Shown here: positions 16,018-24,142 of the stretch, in pieces
Layout of the letters: the number at the start of each line of letters is the position of its first letter
Numbering within the stretch: the first letter of the stretch is position 1
Source of the DNA: Xenophilus aerolatus
Lineage (GTDB): Bacteria > Pseudomonadota > Gammaproteobacteria > Burkholderiales > Burkholderiaceae_C
NCBI GenBank assembly: GCA_030418545.1
Contig: QAIB01000009.1
Coordinates: 62,001 to 126,000 of the forward strand
Direction of reading: 5' to 3'
DNA length: 64,000 nt
The notes under the pieces: generated by a model
What the model saw: only the letters and a program-made list of their open reading frames with translations
What the model was told of the DNA's origin: nothing
The model's database searches: none
Program-made: the position numbers and the translations under genes

Positions 16018-17382
16018 TCAGCCGCCCACCCCCATCCATCGCAGCAGCAGGCCGGCCACTGCGCACAGGCCCAGCACCGGCATCACGCCGAGCTTCAATC
16101 GAAACAGCGCCACGCCGGCCGCCACCGCGATGACGGCTGCCGCGATGTCGAAGCGCCCGCCGAAGCCATCGGGCCACAGCACGTGCCAGGCGAAGAACAG
16201 GGCCAGGTTGACGATCACGCCCACCACCGCCGCCGTGATGGCCGCCAGCGGCGCCGTGAAGCCGAGGCGCCCGTGCGTGGCCTCGATCAGCGGGCCGCCG
16301 GCCAGGATGAAGAGGAAGGACGGCAGGAAGGTGAAGAAGGTGACGACCACCGCCGCCAGCGCGCCGCCGAGGAAGGGCGCGCCGGCGCCCGCAACCTGCT
16401 GCAGCCAGCCGCCCACGAAGCCGACGAAGGCCACCACCATGATCAGCGGGCCGGGCGTGGTTTCGCCCAGGGCCAGGCCGTCCATCATCTGCGGCGCGCT
16501 GAGCCAGTGGAAATGGTCCACCGCGCCCTGGTAGACGTAGGGCAGCACGGCATACGCGCCGCCGAAGGTCAGCAGCGCCGCCTTGCTGAAGAACCAGGCC
16601 ATCTGGGCCAGCGTGCCCTGCCAGCCGCCATCGGCCACCAGCAGGCCCATCGGCACCAGCCACAGTAGCGCGCCCACCGCCAGCACGCGTGCCAGGCCGG
16701 CGCGCGAGAAGCGTGCATGCGCCGGCGTCGGCGTGTCGTCGTCGATGAGCGCGCGCCCGGCCGAACGTTGCGCGGCGCCGTGGCCGGCCGGCGAGAAAAG
16801 CTGCGGCCGCCAGCGCGCGCCCAGCCATCCCAGCAGCGCTGCCACCGCGACGATGGCCGGGAACGGCACCTGTCCCCAAAAGATGGCGATGAACGCGGCC
16901 ACCGCGAGCCCGAGCTTCCACCGGTTGCGAATCGCCCGGCTGCCGATGCGGTGCGCCGCGTGCAGCACGATTGCCGTGATCGCGGGCTTCAGCCCGTAGA
17001 AGATGCCCGCCACCACCGTGAGGTGCCCATAGGCCATGTAGATCCACGACAGCGCGATGAGGATCGCCAGCGAAGGCAGCACGAACAGCGCGCCGGCGAC
17101 GATGCCGCCCGCCGTGCGGTGCATCAGCCAGCCGATGTACGTGGCGAGCTGTTGCGCTTCGGGGCCGGGCAGCAGCATGCAGTAGTTGAGCGCGTGCAGG
17201 AAGCGCCCTTCCGACAGCCAGCGCCGCCGCTCCACCAGTTCGGTGTGCATGATCGCGATCTGCCCGGCCGGCCCGCCGAAGCTGATGAAGCCGAGCTTGA
17301 GCCAGAAGCGCAGGGCTTCGAGGAAAGGCACCGCCGCGGGCGGGGCCGCGTCGTCGGAAGAGGGAACAGCGGAAGAAGTCAT
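16018..17382 (-). CDS. chrA: Chromate transporter ChrA, two-domain form
   Basis: A 454-residue membrane protein with two homologous halves, as in ChrA. Half-specific motifs are FGGPAGQIAIMH and LPGPEAQQLATYIGW in the first half and TFGGAYAVLPYVYQG with LGETTPGPLIMVVAF in the second. ChrA exports chromate in resistance systems, yet most chromosomal homologues have unproved substrates; sulfate-like anions are an alternative. No chrB or chrC lies nearby. The start ATG at 17382 gives a 20-residue hydrophilic N-terminus before the first conserved part. Confidence 0.85.
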   Translation of the reverse strand: MTSSAVPSSDDAAPPAAVPFLEALRFWLKLGFISFGGPAGQIAIMHTELVERRRWLSEGRFLHALNYCMLLPGPEAQQLATYIGWLMHRTAGGIVAGALFVLPSLAILIALSWIYMAYGHLTVVAGIFYGLKPAITAIVLHAAHRIGSRAIRNRWKLGLAVAAFIAIFWGQVPFPAIVAVAALLGWLGARWRPQLFSPAGHGAAQRSAGRALIDDDTPTPAHARFSRAGLARVLAVGALLWLVPMGLLVADGGWQGTLAQMAWFFSKAALLTFGGAYAVLPYVYQGAVDHFHWLSAPQMMDGLALGETTPGPLIMVVAFVGFVGGWLQQVAGAGAPFLGGALAAVVVTFFTFLPSFLFILAGGPLIEATHGRLGFTAPLAAITAAVVGVIVNLALFFAWHVLWPDGFGGRFDIAAAVIAVAAGVALFRLKLGVMPVLGLCAVAGLLLRWMGVGG

Positions 17383-17436
17383 GCGGAGCGTGGGCTGGCG
17401 GCCATCTCGCCGCCCCGCGAGTGTGCCCCGCTCAGG

Positions 17437-17856
17437 CTACGGCTGTCTGACCGGGCCCAGCGCGCCGAGCGCTTTCGTCATGGCCGCTGCGCCAAGCGCC
17501 ATCATGGCGCCGATGGGACCGCCGGCCTCGTGCGGCAACACGTCGGTGATCCACACGAATCTCGTGCGCCCGTCGGGTTCGGCCAGCACCTGCGCGCTGG
17601 CATGGTGGTGCGCCGCCTTGCCGCCCACCACGGTGTAGGCCAGGCGGCGCGCCTGCTCGTCGATGCCGACCAGGCGCTCGCGCACGTCGTAGCCGTTGGC
17701 GAAAGTGATGTGCCGCACCTCGCCGCCCTGCTCCATTTCGCAGGCCGTGACGAAGCCCGGCGCCAGGCGCGTGTGCACGGCGCCGAAGTCGCGCAGCGCG
17801 TCCCACACGAGCGCAGGCGCGGCGTCGACGACGAATTCGTGGCGCAGCGTGGCCAT
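17437..17856 (-). CDS. SRPBCC (START-like) family protein
   Basis: A 139-residue protein with the helix-grip fold of the SRPBCC superfamily: it begins TLRHEFVVDAAPALVWDALRDF and ends with a long C-terminal helix rich in Ala and Gly. These proteins bind hydrophobic ligands; some are cyclases or carriers. It lies 16 bases behind the SDR gene on the same strand, so both probably act on the same hydrophobic substrate. Confidence 0.75.
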   Translation of the reverse strand: MATLRHEFVVDAAPALVWDALRDFGAVHTRLAPGFVTACEMEQGGEVRHITFANGYDVRERLVGIDEQARRLAYTVVGGKAAHHHASAQVLAEPDGRTRFVWITDVLPHEAGGPIGAMMALGAAAMTKALGALGPVRQP

Positions 17857-17872
17857 GGCGCCCTCGCCGGCT

Positions 17873-18784
17873 TCAAGCCGCGCGCAGCTGCTCGCGCAGC
17901 TTGGCGCCGATGGCGGGCGCTTCCAGGAACGGGTCGGCCGGGTTCTTCATCGCCACGATGTTCTCCATGCGGCTGGTGATGTTGCCCAGGGCCTTCGGGC
18001 TTTCGTGGCTGAAGACGTAGAACTGGTTGTCGCTGATGGCCTTGAACACCTTGTGCGCGACTTCGCCGGCCGTGATCTTGCCGCTGCTCACCGCCTTGTT
18101 GCTCATGGCCTGGCCGATGAGCTGGCTCTTGGTGAGCTCGGTTTCCTTGGGCGCGTTGGGGCGGTTGCGCTCGCTGCTGGTGATGCCGGTGGGCACGAAG
18201 TACGGGCACAGCAGGCTGGCGCCGATCTGGTCGGTCACCAGCTTCAGGTCCTGGTACATGGTCTCGGTCAGGCTCACCACCGCCGCCTTGGCGGCGTTGT
18301 AGATGCCCATGTTGGGCGGCGTGAGCAGCCCGGCCATGCTGGCGGTGTTGGTCACGTGGCCGCGGTACGACGGGTCCTTGGCGGCGGCCTCGAGCATCAT
18401 GGGCACGAACAGGCGCACGCCGTGCACCACGCCCCACAGGTCGACGCCGAGCACCCATTCCCAGTCGGCCACGGTGTTCTCCCACACCAGGCCGCCGGCG
18501 CCGACGCCCGCGTTGTTGAAGACGAAATGCGGCGCGCCGAAGCGCTCCTTCACGGCCGCGGCCAGCGCTTCCATCTCCTTGGCACTCGACACGTCGACCT
18601 TCATCGCCAGCACCTGCGCGCCAGCGGCTTCCATCTCGGCCCGGGCCTTGTCCAGCGCGTCCTGCTGCACGTCGACCAGCACGAGGTTCATGCCGCGCGC
18701 GGCGCCGATGCGTGCGCATTCGAGGCCGAAGCCGGAGCCGGCGCCGGTGAGCACTGCCGTCTTGCCGTGGAAGTCCTGGATCAT
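17873..18784 (-). CDS. Short-chain dehydrogenase/reductase
   Basis: A 303-residue NAD(P)-dependent SDR. The nucleotide-binding TGAGSGFG, NNAG, and the catalytic Ser (NTASMAG) and Tyr-x3-Lys (IYNAAKA) are all present. The C-terminal region is about 50 residues longer than classical SDRs, with HKVFKAISDNQFYVFSH, a feature of a group of SDRs often found beside regulators in actinobacteria and betaproteobacteria. Asp at the end of beta-2 (VLVDVQQD) suggests NAD(H) preference. It follows the TetR gene by 115 bases and precedes an SRPBCC gene. Confidence 0.85.
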   Translation of the reverse strand: MIQDFHGKTAVLTGAGSGFGLECARIGAARGMNLVLVDVQQDALDKARAEMEAAGAQVLAMKVDVSSAKEMEALAAAVKERFGAPHFVFNNAGVGAGGLVWENTVADWEWVLGVDLWGVVHGVRLFVPMMLEAAAKDPSYRGHVTNTASMAGLLTPPNMGIYNAAKAAVVSLTETMYQDLKLVTDQIGASLLCPYFVPTGITSSERNRPNAPKETELTKSQLIGQAMSNKAVSSGKITAGEVAHKVFKAISDNQFYVFSHESPKALGNITSRMENIVAMKNPADPFLEAPAIGAKLREQLRAA

Positions 18785-18899
18785 GGAAGGGAGCCTTTCG
18801 CTTGTCTCGTCATGGGCCGCTCGGCCCGGAAGGTGAGCCTGCGATTGGAACGGGAAGGCGGCGCGCTGTCTGTCCGGCGTGCGACCGCGCCACCAGCTC

Positions 18900-19496
18900 T
18901 CACGCGCTGCGCAGCGGCAGCGTCTGCAAGACCGCGTCGACCAGGTCCTCCATGAAACGCCGGCTCGCCGGCTGGCGCATCACGAAGTAACGGAAGTAGA
19001 GCGGCCCGACCACGCGCTCGATCACCGCGCCGGTGTCCACGCGCGCGTCGATCTCGCCCCGCGCGATGGCGCGCTCGAACATCGGCCACTGCAACTCGAC
19101 GCGCTGCTGCCAGAAGGCCGCCTGCGTCTGCTGGATCTCGGGCGAGTCGTTGCTGCTGAACGCCAGGGCGATCATGGCCCGGCTGCTGCTGTTGCCGAAG
19201 GTCGCAGCCACCTCGACCAGGACCCGCACGAGGTCGTCGCGCAGCGAGCCGCAATCGGGGAAAGGAATGCCCTGCTGCGCCGTGCGCCCGCCGGCGAAGG
19301 CGATCAGCGCCGCCTTGTTCGCCCAGCGCCGGTAGAGCGACGAGCTGCTGATCCCCGCGCGGCTCGCCACACGCGGGATCGAGAAGTCCTCGATGCCGAA
19401 CTCCTTGAGCTCGTCGATCACGGCGCGTTCCACCGCCTCGAGTACGCGTGCGCTGCGACCCCCCGTGCGGCGACGCGGCACGACCGGATCGGGCAC
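18900..19496 (-). CDS. TetR-family repressor of the divergent catabolic operon
   Basis: A 198-residue regulator with the TetR helix-turn-helix near the N-terminus (FSIPRVASRAGISSSSLYRRW) and a C-terminal ligand-binding domain of the C_33-like type. The start is GTG at 19496, preceded by GGAGG seven bases upstream; an in-frame ATG at 19556 has no ribosome binding site and its leader would contain an operator-like palindrome, so I reject it. It is divergent from the Bug/flavin monooxygenase operon with two matching palindromes between the genes, so it probably represses that operon and itself. Ligand unknown. Confidence 0.8.
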   Translation of the reverse strand: MPDPVVPRRRTGGRSARVLEAVERAVIDELKEFGIEDFSIPRVASRAGISSSSLYRRWANKAALIAFAGGRTAQQGIPFPDCGSLRDDLVRVLVEVAATFGNSSSRAMIALAFSSNDSPEIQQTQAAFWQQRVELQWPMFERAIARGEIDARVDTGAVIERVVGPLYFRYFVMRQPASRRFMEDLVDAVLQTLPLRSA

Positions 19497-19519
19497 GGCG
19501 GCCTCCGGGTTAGTCCCAG

Positions 19520-19579
19520 TTAATGCAGTAGTTTTTGCGTTAAGAATGCGATCCATTAAAGCAATTATCTATGCGTTAA
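19520..19579. promoter_or_regulatory. Paired TetR-type operator palindromes
   Basis: Two 24-base inverted repeats of the form TTAANGCA-N8-TGCGTTAA, at 19520-19543 and 19556-19579, with centres 36 bases apart. Both lie between the GTG of the TetR gene and the ATG of the Bug gene. The region is AT-rich in an otherwise GC-rich window, as expected for divergent promoters. Their number, symmetry and place make them strong candidates for the TetR binding sites. Confidence 0.65.
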
Positions 19580-19597
19580 GCGCGTCACGGAGACAAC

Positions 19598-20599
19598 ATG
19601 GCCCAGTTCGATCGCACATTCGATTCCCTCGGCCGCCAGCGGCGGCAATGGCTGAAGGCATTGGCGCTGGCGCCTGCGTCGGCCATCCTAAGCCAGGCCG
19701 CGAGAGCGCAGAGCTCGCCGCAGGTGGTGCGCCTGGTGGTGCCGTTTCCGGGGGGCAACCCGGTCGACGGGATCGCCCGGGCGCTGGCGGAGGCGCTGCG
19801 CCAGACCACCTCGCGCACGTACGTGGTCGACAACCGGCCGGGCGCCTCGGGCGTCATCGGCTCGGGCGACGTGGCGCGTGCCAGGCCCGATGGCGCCACG
19901 CTGCTCTTCACCACCGGTGGACACCTGGCCAACGCCGTGCTGCATTCGAAGATGCCCTACGACGTGACGCGCGACTTCACGCCGATCACGCAACTGCAGG
20001 TGTCGCCCGGCTTCGTGATGATGGTGCGCCCGGATTCGCGCTTCAAGAGCGTGGCCGACGTCATTCGCGAGGCGAAGGCCAGGCCGGGCACGATCAGCTA
20101 CGGCTCGTGGGGGGCGGGCAACCCGACCCACGTGGTCGGCGCCATGTTCGCGCGGGCGGCAGGCATCGACCTGCTGCACGTGCCCTACAAGGGCTCGCCT
20201 CTGCAGGATTTCCTCGGCGGCCATGTCGACATCACCTGGTTCAGCACGCTGCTGAGCCTGCCGATGATCCAGGAGGGCAAGGCGCGCGCCCTGGCGGTGG
20301 GTTACGAACAGCGTGTGCCGGAACTGCCCGATGTGCCCACCCTGGCCGAACTGGGCATCCGCAACGCGGAGCTGTCGGCCTGGAGTGCGCTGTACGGTCC
20401 CCCCGGCATGCCCGGCGCACTGGTGCAGGCGATCTATTCGGAGGTGGTGGCCGCGTCGCGCCAGCCCTCCTACCTCGCGGCCATGAAGTACGTCGGCTCC
20501 GTGGTCAACATGCCCCCGGCGCAGTTCGCACGCTTCAACGAGGAAGAGCTGGCTCGCTACCGGCGCGACCTCACGCCGCTGGGCATCTCGGTCGATTGA
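19598..20599 (+). CDS. Bug-type solute-binding protein (TctC family)
   Basis: A 333-residue periplasmic receptor of the tripartite tricarboxylate transporter type. It has a twin-arginine-like start (RRQWLKALALAPASA) followed by AARAQ cleavage. Bug signature segments are VRLVVPFPGG near residue 43, the NRPGASGVIG loop, PDGATLLF, and YKGSPLQDFLGG. Many Bug genes, as here, are orphans without tctA/tctB; they bind carboxylates or aromatic acids. GGAG lies seven bases before the ATG. It is the first gene of the divergent aromatic operon and probably delivers or senses its substrate. Confidence 0.9.
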   Translation: MAQFDRTFDSLGRQRRQWLKALALAPASAILSQAARAQSSPQVVRLVVPFPGGNPVDGIARALAEALRQTTSRTYVVDNRPGASGVIGSGDVARARPDGATLLFTTGGHLANAVLHSKMPYDVTRDFTPITQLQVSPGFVMMVRPDSRFKSVADVIREAKARPGTISYGSWGAGNPTHVVGAMFARAAGIDLLHVPYKGSPLQDFLGGHVDITWFSTLLSLPMIQEGKARALAVGYEQRVPELPDVPTLAELGIRNAELSAWSALYGPPGMPGALVQAIYSEVVAASRQPSYLAAMKYVGSVVNMPPAQFARFNEEELARYRRDLTPLGISVD

Positions 20600-20655
20600 T
20601 GTCCGCTCTCCGCCCTTCTCCTTCTCCTCGATTCCTCCTCGACTCACCAAGCACC

Positions 20656-22293
20656 ATGTCCTCCTCGACTGACTCCCCCTCATCCGTTCCGGTCTTCGTG
20701 GTCGGCGGCGGCCCCGTGGGCCTGGCCCTGGCGCTGCTGCTGGACCGCTTCGAGATCCCCTTCGTCGTCGTCGAGCGCAGCCCGTCGACCACCGTCCATC
20801 CCAAGTCGCGCGGCTGCTGGCCGCGCACGATGGAGCTGTTCCGGCTCTGGGGCATCGAGGAGCAGGTGCGCGCACGCGGACTGGGCGACGGCGCCGACGT
20901 CTTCGCCTTCGTCGAGAGCATGGCCGGCCGGGAGATCGGCCGCACCATGCCCGAGCCCGACGTGTCTCACCACACGCCGGCGCGCAAGTCCTTCGTGGCG
21001 CAGGACGCCGTGGAGGAAGAGCTGTACGCCGTCGCGCGCCATTCGCGGCACGGGCGGATCCTGTTCTCGACCGAGTGCACCGGCTTCGAACTGATGGACG
21101 AGGGCGTGATCGTCGACACGCGCAATGTCGAGACCGGTGCCACGCAGCAGTGGCGGGCCAGCTACCTGCTGGCCGCCGACGGCGCAGGCAGTTCGGTGCG
21201 GCGGCAGCTCGGAATCGAGTTCGACGGCCCGTCGACCATCGCGATCATGGCCAACGACTACTGGCGCGCCGACCTGTCGCGGCTGCCGGTGGCGCGCCAG
21301 GCCGCGATGATCCGGATCCTGCCGACCGACCCGGCCGTGCCGCCGGCCACCATCCTCAACACCAACGGCCGCGACCGGTGGCTCACGGTGAGCCAGATCG
21401 GCCACACCGAGGACGAGCGCGACCACCCGTGGACCGACCAGGAGGTGATCGAGATCGCGCGGGCGCACACCGGCATCGCCGACCTGGACGTGCAGATCAT
21501 CAACCGGTCGACCTGGCGCGTGAGCCGGCAGGTGGCACGCCAGTTCCGGCGTGGCCGCGCGTTCCTGGTGGGCGATGCGGCGCACCGCTTCCCGCCGACC
21601 GGCGGCTTCGGCCTCAATTCGGGGGTGCAGGATGCGCACAACCTGGTGTGGAAGCTCGCGCTGGTGCTGCAGGGCCGGGCGACCGACGCGTTGCTGGACA
21701 CCTACGAGGCCGAGCGGCGCCCGGTCGCGGTGTCGAACGCAGACTTCAGCTTCCTCAACCGCAAGCGCTTCGATCTGCTGGCCGATGCCGTCGAATCGGG
21801 CAACGAGGACCGCTGCGCGTTCTGGATCACCGACACCGACAACCACCTTCACAGCATCGGCCAGTCCCTGGGCTTCAGCTACGAGAGCGCCGCGATCGTG
21901 CCCGACGGCACCGTGGCCAAGCCGTTGAACCCGCGCGTGTACGAGCCTGCGGACCGCCCCGGCGGGCGCTTTCCCCATGCGTGGCTCGACGCGGCGCGCA
22001 GGCATTCGACGCTGGACTGGTTCGACCGCCGCTTCGTGCTGGTGGCCGGCCCGCTGGGACAGGCCTGGGAGGCGGCCGCCGCACGGGCCGCCGACGCGGC
22101 GGGCGTCCCGATCGACTTTCGCCAGCTGCCCAGCATCGACCCGGCCAGCGGCATCCGCATGGGCATGCGGGGCGCCGCCCTGGTCCGGCCCGATGGCCAT
22201 GTCTGCTACCGCGCCGCCTGGACGCCCGACGACCCGGCGGCCGAACTCACGGCGGTGATGGCACAGGTGCTCGGGAAGGCGCGCGCATCGTGA
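20656..22293 (+). CDS. FAD-dependent aromatic hydroxylase (PheA/TfdB/MhpA-like)
   Basis: A 545-residue single-component flavoprotein monooxygenase. The FAD-binding GGGPVG is at residues 17-22, and the second FAD motif GDAAHRFPPTGGFGLNSGV near 305; the middle domain fits ring hydroxylases such as phenol, resorcinol or 3-(3-hydroxyphenyl)propionate monooxygenases. It should use NAD(P)H and O2 to add OH to an aromatic ring. The C-terminal thioredoxin-like domain of this family is present. ATG at 20656 is used; a further in-frame ATG at 20599 overlaps the Bug stop (TGATG) and would add 19 residues. It ends in a GTGA overlap with the VOC gene. Confidence 0.85.
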   Translation: MSSSTDSPSSVPVFVVGGGPVGLALALLLDRFEIPFVVVERSPSTTVHPKSRGCWPRTMELFRLWGIEEQVRARGLGDGADVFAFVESMAGREIGRTMPEPDVSHHTPARKSFVAQDAVEEELYAVARHSRHGRILFSTECTGFELMDEGVIVDTRNVETGATQQWRASYLLAADGAGSSVRRQLGIEFDGPSTIAIMANDYWRADLSRLPVARQAAMIRILPTDPAVPPATILNTNGRDRWLTVSQIGHTEDERDHPWTDQEVIEIARAHTGIADLDVQIINRSTWRVSRQVARQFRRGRAFLVGDAAHRFPPTGGFGLNSGVQDAHNLVWKLALVLQGRATDALLDTYEAERRPVAVSNADFSFLNRKRFDLLADAVESGNEDRCAFWITDTDNHLHSIGQSLGFSYESAAIVPDGTVAKPLNPRVYEPADRPGGRFPHAWLDAARRHSTLDWFDRRFVLVAGPLGQAWEAAAARAADAAGVPIDFRQLPSIDPASGIRMGMRGAALVRPDGHVCYRAAWTPDDPAAELTAVMAQVLGKARAS

Positions 22294-22706
22294 GCGCCGC
22301 TCCCGCCACCGGGCCCGCGCTGCTCGGCCTCCACCACTTCACCATCCGTTGTGCGCCAGCCGCGCTCGACGCCGTGCGCGCCTTCTACTGCGAGGTGCTC
22401 GGCATGGCGACCGGGCCTCGGCCGGACTTTCCCTTCGACGGACACTGGCTCTACGTCGGCGAGACCGCCGTCGTGCACCTGGCGGCGGTCCTGGACGAGA
22501 CCGCACCGCGCGAGCCGGCCGCGCCGGGACCCGGCTTCGACCATGTGTCGCTGCGGGCGACCGGGCTGGAGCACACGCGCCGATGGCTTCGGCAACAGGC
22601 GATTCCCTTCGAGGAGCTGCCCGTCCCGGGCTGGCCGCTGCAACAGATCTTCCTGCGCGACCCGGCGGGCGCGAAGATCGAACTCACCTTCGAGTTGCCC
22701 GAATGA
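22290..22706 (+). CDS. VOC (glyoxalase/extradiol-dioxygenase fold) protein
   Basis: A 138-residue single-unit VOC protein. GLHHFTIRC at the start, GFDHVSLRA in the middle and AKIELTFE near the end give the His-His-Glu metal ligand pattern. One unit (two paired beta-alpha-beta-beta-beta modules) is shorter than most ring-cleavage dioxygenases, so it could be a lactoylglutathione-lyase-like isomerase or a small type I extradiol dioxygenase. Its GTG start overlaps the hydroxylase stop and its stop overlaps the hydrolase start (ATGA), so all three are co-translated, which favours a role in one pathway. Confidence 0.75.
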   Translation: MSAAPATGPALLGLHHFTIRCAPAALDAVRAFYCEVLGMATGPRPDFPFDGHWLYVGETAVVHLAAVLDETAPREPAAPGPGFDHVSLRATGLEHTRRWLRQQAIPFEELPVPGWPLQQIFLRDPAGAKIELTFELPE

Positions 22707-23518
22707 GCGCGCCGGATGCGGACGAGGGCTTTGCCGGCCGAGGCGAGGTGCGCAGCTTTTATCGCCGCGGAGGCAGCGGCCCGCTCCTGCTGCTGATCCA
22801 TGGCGCCGAAGCCGACCATGGCATGTTCGACGCACTGGTCGAGCTGCTTGCGCCTCGGTTCACGGTGGTGGCCTATGACCAGCGCGATTCAGGCAGGACC
22901 ACCAACGGCGACGCGCCCTACGGCCTCGAAGCGCTCGCGGACGACGCGGCCGATCTGATCGAGGCCGTCGGCGGATCGCCCACGGCCCGCGCCCACGTCT
23001 ACGGCACGTCCTTCGGCGGTCAGATCGCCCAGGTGCTGGCGCTGCGGCATCCGGACCGAGTGGAGCGCCTGGTGCTCGGCAGCACCTGGCGCGTGGGCCG
23101 CGCGATCGCCGACTTCAATGCCCCGGTGTTCGCCGACCTGATGCGCCTGCGTGCCGACCCGGCGGCCCATGCTCCTGCCATCGCGTCCTATTTCCTCCAT
23201 GACGCCTACCTGGCGGCGCATCCGGAGGCCATGGACATCTTTCGAGGCACGGGCCGCAACGATGCGCAGAAACAGCGGCGCGCCGCCATGATGCAGTCGC
23301 CTCCCCCGGCGATGGACTGGGCAGCGCTGCAGGCGCCGGTGCTGCTGATGGCGGGCTCCGCCGACCGGCTCATCCCGCCCGAAGCGACCTTCGAACTGGC
23401 CGAGCACCTCCGGGGCGCGGAACGTGTGCTGCTCGAGGGAGTGCCGCACATCGGGGCGCTGGCCGCACCCGAACGCGTGGCGCTCGCGGTTCGCGAGTTC
23501 CTCGACCCGAATCGCTAG
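22703..23518 (+). CDS. Alpha/beta-hydrolase
   Basis: A 271-residue alpha/beta-hydrolase. The nucleophile elbow GTSFGG has its Ser near residue 102; the acid is in MAGSADRLIPP and the His in EGVPHIGA. The oxyanion HG motif LLIHGAEADHG precedes the fold. Meta-cleavage-product hydrolases and haloacetate or ester hydrolases share this layout. Being translationally coupled to the flavin hydroxylase and VOC gene, it is a candidate for the hydrolytic step after ring cleavage; this is inference. Confidence 0.8.
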   Translation: MSAPDADEGFAGRGEVRSFYRRGGSGPLLLLIHGAEADHGMFDALVELLAPRFTVVAYDQRDSGRTTNGDAPYGLEALADDAADLIEAVGGSPTARAHVYGTSFGGQIAQVLALRHPDRVERLVLGSTWRVGRAIADFNAPVFADLMRLRADPAAHAPAIASYFLHDAYLAAHPEAMDIFRGTGRNDAQKQRRAAMMQSPPPAMDWAALQAPVLLMAGSADRLIPPEATFELAEHLRGAERVLLEGVPHIGALAAPERVALAVREFLDPNR

Positions 23519-23609
23519 CAGGCCGGCGTCGGCCCTCGAGCGCCTTCGGCACCCAGCCGGTGCGGGGGACATGCAGGTGCACGCCAGGTACCGCCGGGCG
23601 CCCCCAACT

Positions 23610-23653
23610 CGGCCGCTTGGCCGCACGGCCAGTCCGTTCGACCGATGGTCGGG
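23610..23653. repeat. Palindromic GC-rich element, second copy
   Basis: GGCCGCTTGGCCGCACGGCC followed by AGTCCGTTCG and a GATGGTCGG end. It matches the element at 7872-7920 in order and spacing, and lies in the leader of the DUF4329 gene. A shared regulatory site or a small dispersed repeat would both fit. Confidence 0.45.
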
Positions 23654-23709
23654 CCGCGGCGCGAACGCCAGAATCGCCGAATTTCCACCGCACACGTCCG
23701 CCCCCACCC

Positions 23710-24132
23710 ATGGCTGCACCCCGCTTCACATCCCTCGACGAGGCCGCGTTCGCCGTCCTCGACAAGATCCTCGTGACCTCGGTGAACAGCCGCATCGAAT
23801 ACGGCGGCATGCTCTATTCCCTGGGAGGGCTGATCTACGCGCAGGATCCCGTCACCCAGTACGAGCGCACCACGGTCAACGTCGGCCACCGGGCGCCCAA
23901 CTGCGGCTGCCCGCCGGGGAGCATTCCGATGGCCTACTACCACACGCACCCGATCTACTCGATCGGCAAGCTCAAGGGCGAATACAACGTGTTCAGCGAC
24001 GATGACATCGAAGTCGCGAAGTCCGTGTCCATCGACGCCTATGTCGGCACGCTCGACGGCACCTTCCTGCACTACGACCGTGTGAAGGACAAGGTGTTCA
24101 CCATGGCGCGCCGGCTGCGCAACAGCGAGTGA
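23710..24132 (+). CDS. DUF4329 domain protein
   Basis: A 140-residue protein with an almost complete DUF4329 domain. Its core segment AYYHTHPIYSIG has an HTHP motif like that of JAMM-type metal proteases or deaminases. DUF4329 domains are usually found at the C-terminus of RHS or polymorphic toxins; here it stands alone with its own start at ATG 23710. No toxin, immunity or secretion gene lies nearby. A housekeeping peptidase or an evolved orphan toxin are both possible. Confidence 0.65.
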   Translation: MAAPRFTSLDEAAFAVLDKILVTSVNSRIEYGGMLYSLGGLIYAQDPVTQYERTTVNVGHRAPNCGCPPGSIPMAYYHTHPIYSIGKLKGEYNVFSDDDIEVAKSVSIDAYVGTLDGTFLHYDRVKDKVFTMARRLRNSE

Positions 24133-24142
24133 GCGGCGCGGC

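Noticed and set aside
16018-17382. A chromate-resistance operon
   Set aside because: Only chrA-like is present; no chrB, chrC or mobile element is near.
19497-19556. Longer TetR start at ATG 19556
   Set aside because: No ribosome binding site there and it covers an operator-like palindrome; GTG 19496 has GGAGG.
23710-24132. Assigning the DUF4329 gene as an RHS toxin remnant
   Set aside because: It has its own start, full domain and no RHS repeats or secretion genes nearby.
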